Shown: one piece after another, positions 29,418 through 40,392 of the stretch
Numbering within the stretch: position 1 is the stretch's first letter
Layout of the letters: each line of letters opens with the position of its first letter
Assembly: GCA_022592445.1 (NCBI GenBank)
Contig: JABYQR010000387.1
Location: 1-40,480 of the forward strand
Source of the DNA: Cytidiella melzeri
Taxonomy: Eukaryota; Basidiomycota; Agaricomycetes; Polyporales; Irpicaceae
Reading direction: 5' to 3'
Length of the DNA stretch: 40,480 nt
Program-made: the position numbers and the translations under genes
The notes under the pieces: generated by a model
The model's database searches: none
What the model was told of the DNA's origin: nothing
Seen by the model: only the letters and a program-made list of their open reading frames with translations

Positions 29418-30270
29418 TGTCACAGATTTTCAATGTTTCTACAAGACTTGCCTTACCAGGCAACGGTATTATTGGGAATATTTCATCAGGAAACAGCAAC
29501 TTATCTACCTGTGCTACCAGATGCCATGGAGCTCTACTGAGCTGTGCATAGCCTTAGGTAGCGTTAGGTAGCACCAGGTAGCCTGTATAGATAAGTATGT
29601 TTCCTGATGTTAAGCGCTTATCAGGTGCTTATCCAGCGCTTATCCGGTGTCTATTTAGGCGTTTATCCAACGCTTATCTGGCGCTTATCAGGTGCTTATT
29701 CCGGCGCTTATTCTCAATGCCTATCAATTGATGCGCTGATGCGCCTCCTGTCTCTGATGCGCTGATGTGCTCCTTTCCTTATCTGTGTATCACATGATAG
29801 AACTCTCTGGAACCTTGTGGAACATGCTGGAACTATGATGTCATAGTATAGAACATTCCATTGGATGATGTCATAGTTCTTAGAACCTTCTGGAAAAGTC
29901 TAGCCTTGTCTTAGAACAAGCTAGAACAAGTCTAGCCTTGGGACTGGGTCATGGGGTCAGGTCATGGGGACAATTGCTATTGGTTGATTATTGAAGTGGC
30001 ACCACTAGGGCATAGGGCATGCTTAGTAAGGTAGATTACTTTGCTTACTCATGTAGGTATTAGGGGTCTTAGGGTAGTACCTGGGGTTCTCCCCTTTATG
30101 TATGTATAGAGGCACTCCTGAGGGCATATCCCCTCAGTCTTATCCACTCTGTTGATTAAGGACTACTCAGTACCCACAAGTACTTTGCTCACCAACACTC
30201 TAACTCTCTATCTCACTACCTTCCCCTCAAGTTAACCACTTATCTGGTGAGTGTAACCTTTACTGTTACA
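29418..30270 (+). repeat. LTR of family H (E-like), 853 bp with an inserted MITE
   Basis: Starts TGTCACAGATTTTCAATG and ends CTGTTACA, matching the 3' LTR of E (33992-34683, opposite strand) over its length apart from a 126-bp insert. Flanks GTCTT (29413-29417) and GTTTG (30271-30275) do not match, so it is not a clean solo LTR; it may be a 5' LTR whose element is lost. The next 110 bases (30271-30381) are unassigned. Confidence 0.8.
29484..29609 (+). mobile_element. MITE-like insertion in LTR H
   Basis: A 126-bp segment starting CATCAGGAAACA and ending TGTTTCCTGATG, with the inverted repeat extending to ACTTATCTA on the inside. It is absent from the E LTR at the same place (TATTTAAGCG). The duplication looks like TT only, so the superfamily is uncertain. 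No ORF. Confidence 0.7.
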
Positions 30271-30381
30271 GTTTGTGATAAGCAATGTTACTAGTGGTAA
30301 TGGGGCTGGCATGTGGCAAGTACAATTCCTGAGCTTATCAAGCTGTATCTACCACTTTGTCTGTAAAATCAGCAGAGAGAT

Positions 30382-30545
30382 TAATGCTCTGCACGGGTCC
30401 TTGTTACCTGTGACAACCTGTGAAATGACCCGCACAATGGCTCACAGGTTTTGAGACCTACAGGTTACAGGTACCTACTGTATACAGGTCCGAGAAGGTG
30501 CAGGTTGTACTTTTGCAGCACACAGGTATACCTGCAGGTACCTGT
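30382..30545 (-). repeat. hAT 3' terminal region with ACAGGT subterminal repeats
   Basis: About eight copies of ACAGGT or ACCTGT lie at 30406-30545, in both orientations, a pattern known for subterminal transposase-binding sites of hAT elements. The terminus is probably near TAATGCTCTGCACGGG (30382-30397), but the matching inverted repeat is not in the window, so this end is inferred. Confidence 0.5.
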
Positions 30546-30665
30546 AGTTACAAAAAAATTGAACAAGGTCTTATAAGTTGATGAGTGTAGTGACAAAGCA
30601 CTCAAATATACAGCCAGTGCATTCAAATCAATGTAAATACGAGAGCTACAACAAGGCCAGTAACT

Positions 30666-33428
30666 CTACTCAATAAGCTCCGGCTCATTATCAGATCCAT
30701 CCAAAAACACATTCGGGATCTTACTCTTCTTCGTGCGTTTACTCTTGTCCCGAAGTGTACGGATAATCTGGTCTTCGGGAATAGCACCGGGAACAGTGGC
30801 TCATGATCCTAATACTGTGGCGGCTCGAGTTGATTGATCCGATAGAGCATGGCGGTGTTTTGATACCGTAAGGCCACCACGCGAGAATGCACGTTCAACG
30901 TCAGTTGACGAGGCTATAAGCAACATGAGCAACCGGTGAGAAGAAGAGCCAAACTGCAGTCAGCTTACCAGGTGCAGAGAGGAAGTCGAGTGCCATCTGC
31001 ACCATGCCATTCCCACCGACCAGCTGGCTGTTCCACCATTGGAGCGGATCTTTGACCTTTGGGAAAGGCGGCGATGAAAGCCACTCATCTACAGGATTGG
31101 TTGTGGTATCATCTCCGTCCCAGGCGTTGAGAGCGGCGACCATATCGCTGCCATCTGAAACAGTAGTCCGCTGAATGATACGTGAATTGTCAGTGTTGTA
31201 TGAAGTATTGAGAGCCCAAGACGTACCATCAATGTATCACCTTCGTTAGGCTTGTAGTGTGCAGTCCAGACCTCGCGTAGCAAGTCTTCTGCGGTGCGAA
31301 TCCATCCAGATGGCCATTTCGGGCGTCAGAAGTAGTCGGTCTTGTACCTCGGATGAAGGACTATAATACGAGACAATCAGCAAGGTACAAGTAATAAAGA
31401 AGGACACGTACTCATGGCTATGTGGTACATGATACTGTCATCCGTGGTTGAGTAGTACTTATTCAACACCTTTAGGCCTCGCGCTGCCGCAACTTGCACG
31501 GTACAAACGGTGTCCGAGTTTGTGGTAGTGGTGGTGAGGCTGCTAGTCAATATGTCAATGAGCGGGATTACCTCATGGATTAAAGGCACATTCGATGCTG
31601 ATATCCGCTCTGTTGCGTGGAAGAAGCCCTACGAAAGAAGCGACGACACATCAGTAACCTTTGCCAATGCGAATGACGTCAAGCAATACCTTCAAGACCT
31701 CACACAGCTGCCTAAGGATATCCCACTCATCCACACTAAGGCAAAACGGCGAAGTTCTTTCTTGCCGGGCTTGTCGTACTTCGACAGTGCGACAAGTTTG
31801 TCAATGGTGTCACACAGGTATAATGCATGCAGGATCGCCTTGGTCAGCAAGTTCCACCTAGTGGGGACAGCCTTCTTCATTTGCTTTGGCTTGATCTTTG
31901 CGCGCTCACAGCACGTTTGCAGATCCTCGCAAATGGCTGGGGAGTTGAACATGCGTTTGGCCAGCTCAATAAGCTGAGTACACCTCCATCAGCACAACAC
32001 TTGTAGCTAGCAGGCTGGCGTACCTTTGTAACCGCAAAACGACCTGCTTGCTCGTCCGCAGGAGTAATTGCATGTTCCGCTTTGACTTTACTGATGAGAT
32101 CGTCAATGTCGTGCTCGTCTGCTTCCTCTCGATCGGGGTCGACATCGTACTCGTCTTCATTGTCTGTAGCTTCGTCATTGTTTTCCTCATCAACGTCCTC
32201 TTCGCTGAGCTTGTCGTCGTCATCGTCATCGTCATCGTCCTGTTCATTGGTATTGTCGGCTTCCTCCAGAGCAGCGATAGCCACTTGCCTCTTTTTTGTG
32301 AAGCCAGAGATGATTGCCTGTGGTTATGGTGTAAGATACGCATAGCACATCACGGCCAATAAGAACTCACCTTCACAACACGATTGATGATGTGCGCAAA
32401 GCACCGGATGTGTGTCGTAACACCATTTATCCCACCAAGGAATTCGAGCTCCATGACCAGGGTATTATTGTTTGAAGCATTGTCGGCAGTAATGCCAAGT
32501 ATCTACGGCGATAGGTAAGAGCCAATCTCGACACATTGCTAAATCTTACCTTTGTCTGAATGCCGCACTGCTTCAGGCATTCGGTCAGCTCTTTTCCAAG
32601 ATACTCGCCTGTGTGACCTTTGGATAGCTTGATGAAGTCGAGGATAAACGTATGCATCTGTTTCTCCACGACACGATGCACAGTTACTCCAAGAAACGAG
32701 ATGATGTTTGGAGACGTCCATCCATCCAAGCAAAGGTGAAGCCATCCTTGATACTCCTGTTTATATCAAATTAGTACCTATTGGATAGCGAAAGCGTCGG
32801 CATTACCTGGAGAATACGCCCTACATTCACACGGGTGATATGGAAAATCTCTCGCACGTTGCGTGATAGCGTGGTCGGATGGGGGACCTCAACACGAGAA
32901 TAGAGCATGCGGAAAATCTTGAGTAGTTCTGGGTCTTGAATGATGAGGTAGGGGCGATGGCGACGTGCAACCCAGACTGCGCACAAAAAGCGCATGCAGG
33001 GCTTACTATACGCTGCGCCGTGAGCCCAGTCGTTTATTCCTTGTCCAGGTGGAGCAATGTTCCTGTCACAAGCGTTGATGTGCCGCTTCAAATTTCCTGT
33101 CGAAGTATCCCAGCGGACACGTAGAACTGGCGTCAAATTAGGGCTGAGAAAAAAGGTCATTAACGGACCAGTGACTGATACCCAAGCGACTTACTTCTTT
33201 TTGCAGACGAAGCGATAATGCACTTCACCGTCGTCACCCGTTGTGAGCTCGGGGCTGCGGAAATGCTGGTAAGTGGCTGAACGCCAGTTCTTGCTCTGGA
33301 GCTCTGCACATAACAGATCAGCGGGTACACAAAAAGTGAGCGGAAGAGACTTACCAAGAATCTGCTCATCAGACCGTTCACCGACCTTCCACTTTAAATT
33401 GAAAGCCTGTTTCAGATCTTCCTTGAAT
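30666..33428 (-). pseudogene. hAT-family transposase, intron-rich and decayed
   Basis: Exons read from 33428 down to 30666. Introns with good GT/AG signals: 33354-33304, 33194-33144, 32806-32757, 32549-32503, 32370-32318, 32023-31974, 31689-31629, 31411-31361, 31240-31155 and 30968-30914. Domains: BED-like finger (RVRWDTSTGNLKRHINAC), core with LCLDGWTSPNIISFLG, ITADNASNNNTLVMELEF and RCFAHIINRVVK, a run of ten or so Asp, VPTRWNLLTKAILHAL, LHPRYKTDYF, then the hAT dimerisation block (DPLQWWNSQ, MALDFLSAP, TDVERAFSRGGLTVSKHRH). Damage: TAG 33431-33433, a frame change near 31750, TGA 31326-31328 and TGA 30801-30803. It would cut and paste its own element. Confidence 0.88.
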
Positions 33429-33991
33429 CCCTACGTGCCAGTGGCAGAGGCAGAGGTACCGCGCTCTTCTTGTTGGTTGGAGTCTGACTTGTTTTCGCTC
33501 CCAGCATTGCTGTCTTGCTCACTTGCGCTCTTATCAATACGTTGTTGTCATTTGTGCACGCTGGGAGCCATTGGTTGAGATCAGTAGGACTGGGGTTGCT
33601 GGGTGACTTAGAGGATAGTAGCGAGGAGGTAATGAGTACACCTGTGAGTTTATCAGTAAAACATCATCTGGTGGAACAGGAACGACGGACCATGCTGAGA
33701 GATGTCTTGGATTCCTAAGGGAGAGCGGTGCTTTTCATGTCCTGCCATGCAGACAGCGAATAGATTCACTAGCCCAAGTGGTGAGGATCCAGAAACTCAA
33801 CGCAGCGAATGAATTCACTGGTGAGAGTTCTAGAGTGGTGGTGTTGCCGGTGTTGGTCTTTGTCATAGTCGTAGTGGTGGTGTGGTGGTAACTTGTCTTC
33901 CAGGAAGACGCAACGCAACGCGCAATGGGGGCTCAGAGCGCCCAAGATTCCCATCAGCGCTCCCAAATTTGACTTAAGTTCCAACCACGAC
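33429..33991 (-). pseudogene. 5' part of the hAT gene, poorly resolved
   Basis: Just upstream of the TAG at 33431 the frame is open for about 45 codons of Ser/Glu/Gln-rich sequence. Further up I find no convincing exon. The hAT 5' end and its terminal repeat should lie beyond element E, outside the window. Confidence 0.4.
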
Positions 33992-34683
33992 TGTAACAGT
34001 TAGGGTTACTACTCACCAGATAAGTTGATAAACTTGGGAGATAGTGTGAGATAGTGAGTTAGAGTGGTGATGAGCAAAGTACTGGTGGGTACTGAGTAGT
34101 CCTGGTTCAACAGAGTGGATAAGACTGAGGGGATATACCCTCAGGAGTGCCTCTATATATACATGAAGGGGAGGACCCCAGGTACTACCCTAAGACCCCT
34201 AATACCTACATGAGTAAGCGAAGTAATCTACCTTACTAAGCATGCCCTATGCCCTAGTGGTGCCACTTCAATAATCAACCAATAGCAATTGTCCCCATGA
34301 CCTGACCCCATGACCCAGCTCCAAGGCTAGACTTGTTCTAGCTTGTTCTAAGACAAGGCTGGACTTTTCCAGAAGGTTCTAAGAACTTATGACATCATCT
34401 AATGGAATGTTCTATACTATGACATCATAGTTCCAGCATGTTCCACAAGGTTCCAGAGAGTTCTGTCATGTGATACACAGATAACGAAAGGAGCGCATCA
34501 GCGCATCAGAGACAGGAGGCGCATCAGCGCATCAATTGATAGGCACTGAGAATAAGCGCCGGAATAAGCACCTGATAAGCGCCTAAATAGAGGCCGGATA
34601 AGCGCTGGATAAGCGCTTAAATATCCCAATAATACCGTTGCCTGGTAAGGCAAGTCTTGTATAAACATTGAAAATCTGTGACA
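33992..34683 (-). repeat. Element E 3' LTR (692 bp)
   Basis: Minus strand starts TGTCACAGATTTTC and ends CTGTTACA. Includes a CTTATC-rich array (34550-34622), a TATA-type TATATATA near 34154-34161 and a donor-like GTGAGT close to its end (34019-34014). It is homologous to LTR H on the opposite strand. Confidence 0.88.
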
Positions 34684-34920
34684 TTACCCCCCCTTCTTGC
34701 TTTGAACTCCGTGCAAAGAGTTTTGAACAAACACCTTGGTCATTGAGTCCACTTTTTCACCATTGTCAAGAGGGTGCCTAAGCAGTTCCGAGTGACTCTA
34801 GCGGCTTCTACTGACGTCCCTGACGGGGTTATCACCTCATTGGCTGATGGTAGTCTAGTCCGTACCCTCCTCGGTTGCGTCATTGGATTGTGGATGATCC
34901 TTGGTGTGTTGTTCATAACT
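34684..34920 (-). promoter_or_regulatory. Polypurine tract and 3' noncoding end of element E
   Basis: GCAAGAAGGGGGGGTAA (34700-34684) directly precedes the LTR. The rest of the segment is the noncoding tail after pol; it matches the 26885-27058 remnant. Confidence 0.75.
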
Positions 34921-35962
34921 TTATACACAGTAGATTGTAGCTGAGCGAATAGCTCGGGGATGATCGTCGTAGAATTTCTTGATCGCTTCTTGAGCGTGCG
35001 TGATGTTTTCTACAGGTTCCCACGTGTCGTCGTTAGGTCCGTAGCCTTTCCAGCGTATGTAATACTGAAGCTTTTTGGCACGACCTGTACGTCTTGACTT
35101 GAGAATCTTCTCGACTTCGTATTCTTCTTCTCCGTCGATGATATCTGGCAGAGGCATCTCCAGCTTTTGGCCTTCGAATTCAGGTTCGTTATACAGTACC
35201 AACTTGCTTGCATGAAATACAGGGTGTATCCTTGGTGAACGTTCGGGCCATTCCAGTCTGAATGTGACCGGCGAAAGCTTTTCAGCAATCTTGAATGGGC
35301 CGTAGTACTTGGCTGACAGCTTATGTCCAGATTTTTGGTAGTCTCTCAGATCTAACATGACCTGATCGCCTTTGTTGAAGGGGACCTTCTGGACGTGCTT
35401 GTCATAGTACCATTTCATGCATTCAGCTGCAAGTTGTAACGCCGCTTTAGCATGCTCTTGAGCTTGCAAGTGTTCCACATGATGTCATTCATGTCAGACC
35501 TTTTCAGGTCCTTAGTGAGCGTTGGACCAGCTCTAGGGTGTCTGCCGTATTCGAGGTAGAAAGGTGAGTGCTTAGTTCCCTCGTGCACTGCATTGTTGTA
35601 TGCGAACTCAGCCAAGCTGAGCAGTCTAGCCTAGTCATCGTGTAGTTGATCAACGTAACATCGCAGATACTGTTCGAGCGTTTGATTAAACTGTTCAGTT
35701 TGATCATCAGTTTGTAGATGATATGCAGTAGTTATTGTAGATTCTATCCCTAGCATTGTACACCATTCCTGGAATAAATCTGCTGCAAATTGTGGAGCTC
35801 GGTCGGAAATGATTTGCAAAGGTAACCCGTGAAGGGTCCAGACTCTCTCATAGAGTAGAGCTGCAAGATCTTTTGCCGAGAACTCGTTTACAATAGGGAA
35901 GAAGTGCACCCTTTTAGTAAGGCGGTCTACGACTACGCAGATAGCATTGAAGCCATCAGACT
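34921..35962 (-). pseudogene. Element E integrase, distal part, with chromodomain
   Basis: Starts at ESDGFNAICVVVDRLTKRVH and shows ISDRAPQFAADL and DDQTEQFNQTLEQY (last catalytic Glu kept). A TAG at 35631 probably replaces Trp in HDD-x-ARLLSLAEFAYNN. An extra T near 35465 shifts the frame before EHLQAQEHAKAAL. The end carries GPFKIAEKL and a chromodomain (YEVEKILKSR, YYIRWKGYGPNDDTWEP). It joins exactly to 37816 after removal of the solo LTR. Confidence 0.88.
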
Positions 35963-35966
35963 CCGG

Positions 35967-37811
35967 TGATATGCCCGAAAATCGGCTAGGCGCGGAGACC
36001 CGGCAGCAGCCCGCCATTTGCGCGGCCCGCGTCATCCTGAGCGGCAAGTCCCTCCATTTTCCCAGCGTCACGGGCACGAGGAGTTCACCGAGGTCACGAG
36101 GAGCCCGCCGAGGATCCGAGGACTTGACAAGGAACAGCAACGCGCCGGAAACATCCGAGGCCGAGGAATCGCACCGAACTCTGACTCACAGACACGCCCC
36201 TTTTGCATCGGAGCATGGGCCGGCCAGCCACCAAAAGTTTCGGACGCGGGTCGGACCAACGGTAGAAGAAACTTGACGCGCGAACCCCGTTTCTGGAAGG
36301 CTCCTATCACGCCACGCTGTGCAACTCTTGGACGGCGCCTCATCACCTGCTCGCAACGGTTGGCGCCTCTTCAGCGCAAGGGCGCGCGCCGCTACTCCGA
36401 GTCGACCAACGCTGTGTCCCGCCGGGCGTCGACTCGCTGGGCATTTTGCCTCCGCAGACGGAAGTATTCTGCCACCCCGTTTCCTCGCTCTCGCGTTTGG
36501 GTTTAGGACATAGAAGGAAAGGTTTAGGAGAGGGCCAGTAGGGTATATAAAAAGGTGTTGCTTGTACTGCGTAGAAAGCAATCAATCCCCACCCCAGTTT
36601 CCAGAGTTCACTTTACGCTTTGCGTTCGCGTCGAGGGAGTCTCGTCGCGCCCATAGCTGTAGCTTCTTCTGCGTTGACTCATTGCGACCTCTTCCACGTT
36701 TATGGCCGCTGCGTCTAACAACGACAACCCGCCTCGAGTCTGCCGTTACTGTCCCACTGTTCCCCACTTACCCAACGGTCGCTGCCCTTACCGCCCGCGC
36801 CTGCACGAGGTTCTACGCCGTTATCCCATCATCCCCGCGCCCACGCCGCCACCAGAGCCCTCAGCAGCGCCTACGGTCTCCCCTGAGAGATCAACTCCTA
36901 AATCACCCTCGCCAGCGTCGTACGTCGCCTCCGTCGCGGACTCGCTTGATAACTGCTCCTATTGCGACACTCAGAGCGACCACCCAATTCCCCTACGTAC
37001 AAGACCTTTTGTCCCGCTCGACTGCGATCGCCCGCGCGCGCCACACCCAGATTGCTGGCTATCTCCAGACTTTGAAGGCGAGGATCATGAGTGCGAACTA
37101 GTGCAGTTCAATCTTACCAGCTCTACCAACGTCGTCGTTGGCCACGCATTCGCCTGTAATACGCATCGCCGCTCGGGAGGTGTTGTTCTACACTACCGCC
37201 CCCGCGCGCAGTCTGTTGAGTCCAATTGACGGCGATCTCACATAGCCTTCCGCTGCGACCCGCGCGCCATTAGTTTATCTTTCTCTTACGTTTCCTTTCG
37301 GCTTCGTTATACTGCGTTTGCTTTTAACTGCATTATTTTACTGCGTTACTGCGTTGCGTTTCACCTTCACTGCGTCGAGCTTACTGCGTTCACTTTCACT
37401 GCGCCCGCGTTTTACAGCGACTACTTCATCTTCACCAGCGACCGCATTTTGTGTTCGAGATTCATATTGCGCCTGCGTTTATCTTCTGCGTCCTTCCGCG
37501 CGCTGTTCTCCTACAAGTCGCGACATCTCCCGCGCGTTCTCTTAGAGCCGCGCTATAACTCTTTCGCTTTCACCGCGCCAACTTGCCTTTTACCCGCGAT
37601 ACGCGTGGTAGTTGCCCACCTAGCTCCCTGCGCATACACTTTATCATAAACTTTGTCGCTTTTCTAGCACAAGTAAAACTAGGACTCTAAGACCACCTCG
37701 CACACTTTAACACTTCCGCGCTTCCACACCTTTACACTTCTATTGCCACTTCGTGGGTGGTTGTGTTGTCTTTAAGGTAGTTCTTAGTTTGAAGCGTGAT
37801 CCAGTGTCCCA
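35967..37811 (+). repeat. Solo LTR of family C (1845 bp), plus strand
   Basis: TGATATGCCC...GTGTCCCA with CCGG on both sides (35963-35966 and 37812-37815). Removing it and one CCGG restores DLITQLP-ESDGF in the E integrase. It is a near full-length match to 22826-24679 in the opposite orientation, and so lacks any C internal sequence. It carries an intact 175-codon ORF and the TATA box at 36544-36551. Confidence 0.92.
36702..37229 (+). CDS. Cys-rich ORF inside solo C LTR, 175 residues
   Basis: ATG at 36702 is the first after the TATA box (36544). The protein shares all main Cys clusters with 23415-23942: CRYCPTVPHLPNG, CSYC, LDCDR, PDCW, HECELV, and ACNTHRRSGG. About 23 of 175 residues differ, most in the N-terminal and Pro-rich half; from about residue 105 on only a few differ. 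There is no frameshift or stop, even though this copy is a solo LTR and the surrounding gypsy genes are broken. Function unknown. Confidence 0.6.
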   Translation: MAAASNNDNPPRVCRYCPTVPHLPNGRCPYRPRLHEVLRRYPIIPAPTPPPEPSAAPTVSPERSTPKSPSPASYVASVADSLDNCSYCDTQSDHPIPLRTRPFVPLDCDRPRAPHPDCWLSPDFEGEDHECELVQFNLTSSTNVVVGHAFACNTHRRSGGVVLHYRPRAQSVESN

Positions 37812-37815
37812 CCGG

Positions 37816-38601
37816 TAACTGAGTAATCAAGTCGACAGTCATGATATCCCATGGTTTGGCCGGAACCAGATTAGGGATGAGTGGTCCATAAGGCTGTTGC
37901 GGACGAGTCTTCATCCGCTGACATGTCTCACAGCCTGTCACGTATTTCTTGACATCAGTGGTTGAACCTGGCCACCAGTAGTTTCTCGAGATCAGTTCGT
38001 ACGTTTTCCATCTGCCAGGATGTCCAGCAGAAGGTAGATCGTGATGCATCTGGATGATTTGGCGTCTCAGATCTAATTTCTCATCTTTGGGGATGTAGAC
38101 TTTTCCACGGTATAGGAGTAATCCGTTCTCAAAATTCCATTGCTCTAGTGATTTCTTGAACTCCCTAGGACCAGAGTTAAGTAACTGCTGATAGTCCTTG
38201 GTAACTTTGTCGTTCATGAGTGCTTCCTTTACCCGTCTTAGGATTTCATCATCGTTGATAGGCGAGTCATGAGAGTTTTCGATAGCAGAGATGGCAAAAA
38301 ACTCGGGTTTAAAGAGAATTTTGTCCTCGTTATCGGAATTTACCCCCTCTTCATGATCTGGCCTCCTGGACAGAGGATCTGCGGTAAGCATGGTCTTTCC
38401 GGGTTTGTGCCGGAGCACAAAATCAAACCGCGTGAGGTATAATGCCCATTGTGCTTGTCTCCGAGTCAGCTTCTGGGCATTCCTGGAATATGTCAGGTTT
38501 TGGTGATCCGACCATATTTCTACGGTAATCGGATGTCCCTCCAGATGTTGATGATACTCTTCCAGGGCGCGGATAATAGCCAACAACTCTTTATCGTATA
38601 T
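37816..38601 (-). pseudogene. Element E RNase H end and integrase, proximal part
   Basis: Follows the TAG at 38602. RNase H: LLAIIRALEEYHQHLEGH, EIWSDHQNLTY, tether FDFVLRHKPGKTMLTADPLS. Integrase zinc part: HHDLPSAGHPGRWKTYE, GCETCQRMK; first catalytic block IMTVDLITQLP ends at the solo LTR. Confidence 0.88.
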
Positions 38602-39834
38602 CTAATAGTTACGTTCATGGACGTTGAGTGATTTAAAGTAGAAGGCTACTGGATGCCACAGCTTGTCAGCTGGATCCAGTTGTGATAATACCGCTCCTGT
38701 AGCGAAGTCGATAGCGTCTGTTTCCAGACGGAAAGGGTTTTCATCATCTGGTATCCTGGGAATGGGTGCTGACGTAAAAGCCTGTTTCAGACTTTGGAAG
38801 GCCTGTTCCTGAGCATCTTTCCAGATCCAGGATTGGTCCTTCTTTGTAAGAATAGTGAGCGGTTTTGCATGTTTAGCAAAGTCCTTGATGAAACGCCGAT
38901 AGAAGTTGGCGAAGCCTAAGAAGGCTTGGACTTGCTTAACCTTTTCAGGTCGCGGCCACTCAGTAACTCCGGTGAGTTTGGCTGGATCGATCTCGATGTG
39001 TCCGTGAGAAATGATCATGACTAGGTACTCAATGCAATCTTTTTCAAAAAAGCATTTTTCCGGTTTGGCAAATAGATCGTTCTCGCGTAGACGCTTGAGC
39101 ACTTCCTGTGTGATGCAACGGTTTTCCTTCTTGTCTGCAGTGCAGATGAGGATGTCGTCGAGATACACCATGACATGTCCTTCTAAGATTAAATCACTCA
39201 GAATTTCATTCATCATGGCTTGAAACGTTGCAGGTGCGTTGCTGAAACCGAAGTACATCACCTTGGCTTCGAAAAGGCCACGGTGTGTAATGAACGCCGT
39301 CTTCAATTCGTCACCCTTTCGGATGCGAACGTTATTGTATCCCCATCTAAGATCAATCTTTGAGAAGACCTTAGCCTTGCTTAGCAAATTGATTAAATCG
39401 TTGATGCGAGGTATAGGGTACCGGTTTTTCACCGTGATGTTGTTCAGTTTCCGGTAGTCTTGCACAAGGCGCAACGAGCCATCTTTCTTCTTGACAAAGA
39501 ACACAGGTGCTGCAATCGGACTTTTTGATTTGCAGATGTAACCTTTTCGGAGTTCCTCTTTGATCCATTGATCTAGAGAATTCTTTTCCATTAGAGACAG
39601 CGGGTATAGTTTAGCCGCTTTGGGAAGGGAGGCACCTTCCTCAAATTCAATTGCGTGATTGTACGGTTCACGTAACGGCATGCGTTCTGACTTCTTCTTT
39701 GAAAAGACGTCACCAAATTCCCATAGATATTTTGGTACTAATGGCTTCCAATTGACGGATTCTTGTTTGTCAAAGCCGTCTTCAAAGCCCTCATCTTCCT
39801 TTCCAGAAAGTTCAGCAATTATTTCTGCTATTTC
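38602..39834 (-). pseudogene. Element E reverse transcriptase and RNase H start
   Basis: After the in-frame TAA at 39835 the reading is open to 38602. RT blocks: APVFFVKKKDGSLRLVQDYR, IDLRWGYNNVRI, GLFEAKVMYFGFSNAPATFQ, catalytic VYLDDILICT, then FLGFANFYRRFIKDFAKH. RNase H begins LETDAIDFATGAVLSQ. The TAG at 38602 replaces a residue in HERNY-x-IYDKELLAI, where Glu is usual. It resembles element B more than A. Confidence 0.9.
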
Positions 39835-40392
39835 TTAGACGATCCAGTGGATGTGAGGGTTGTCCGGGTCGACACTTCCTATCCCGTCCAGGTTGTCTGA
39901 CACTGAACGTCCCTTAGGTAACTCAAGCTCATTGATCTCTTCTTGAGTTACAGTGATGTTTTTACGAGCTCTTGGGGCACAGAGTTCAGGACATCTGGTA
40001 AATCTCCACTTGCCATTTGCCCAATCTATCTCTGGATTGTGGCGGCGTAAGAAGGTCATCCCAATAATCATTTGTTTACTACCGAGATCAGTAACGAGCA
40101 TGTGTTGTCTTGCTCTGTGCGAACCTATTTCTAGGTATGCACGTACTGAGTGAGTGATTTGACCATCTTTATTGGGAGTACCGTCGACGTTGATGACGTT
40201 AAACGGTGATGCCAGTTGATTTGTTGCCAGATTGTTACTTTCAACCACTGACTTACTGATGAACGTGGTTGTGGCTCCTGAATCTACCAGAGCTTCGACC
40301 TGCACTTCCTTTCCATATACCCAAATTGTAACCGGTAGAAAAAATGAATTCTTTGAATGTGCTACATTTTGACAGTATCTACGGTACAAAGA
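39835..40392 (-). pseudogene. Element E protease
   Basis: Retropepsin with active site ALVDSGATTTFIS at about residues 34-46 and MIIGMTFLRRHNPEIDWANG further on. It ends at a TAA (39835-39837) that lies in frame with the RT (V-x-EIAEIIAELSG), and the frame closes upstream with TGA at 40393. Its natural start is not visible. Confidence 0.82.

Noticed and set aside
29418..30270. LTR H as a clean solo LTR
   Set aside because: Flanking 5-mers differ (GTCTT and GTTTG), so no target duplication supports it.
31510..31977. Plus-strand 155-codon ORF and others within the hAT region
   Set aside because: They are antisense to well-supported hAT exons.
32048..32362. Hydrophobic plus-strand ORF resembling a membrane protein
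   Set aside because: It is the complement of the poly-Asp/Glu exon of the hAT gene; Val/Ile runs result from GTC/ATC repeats.
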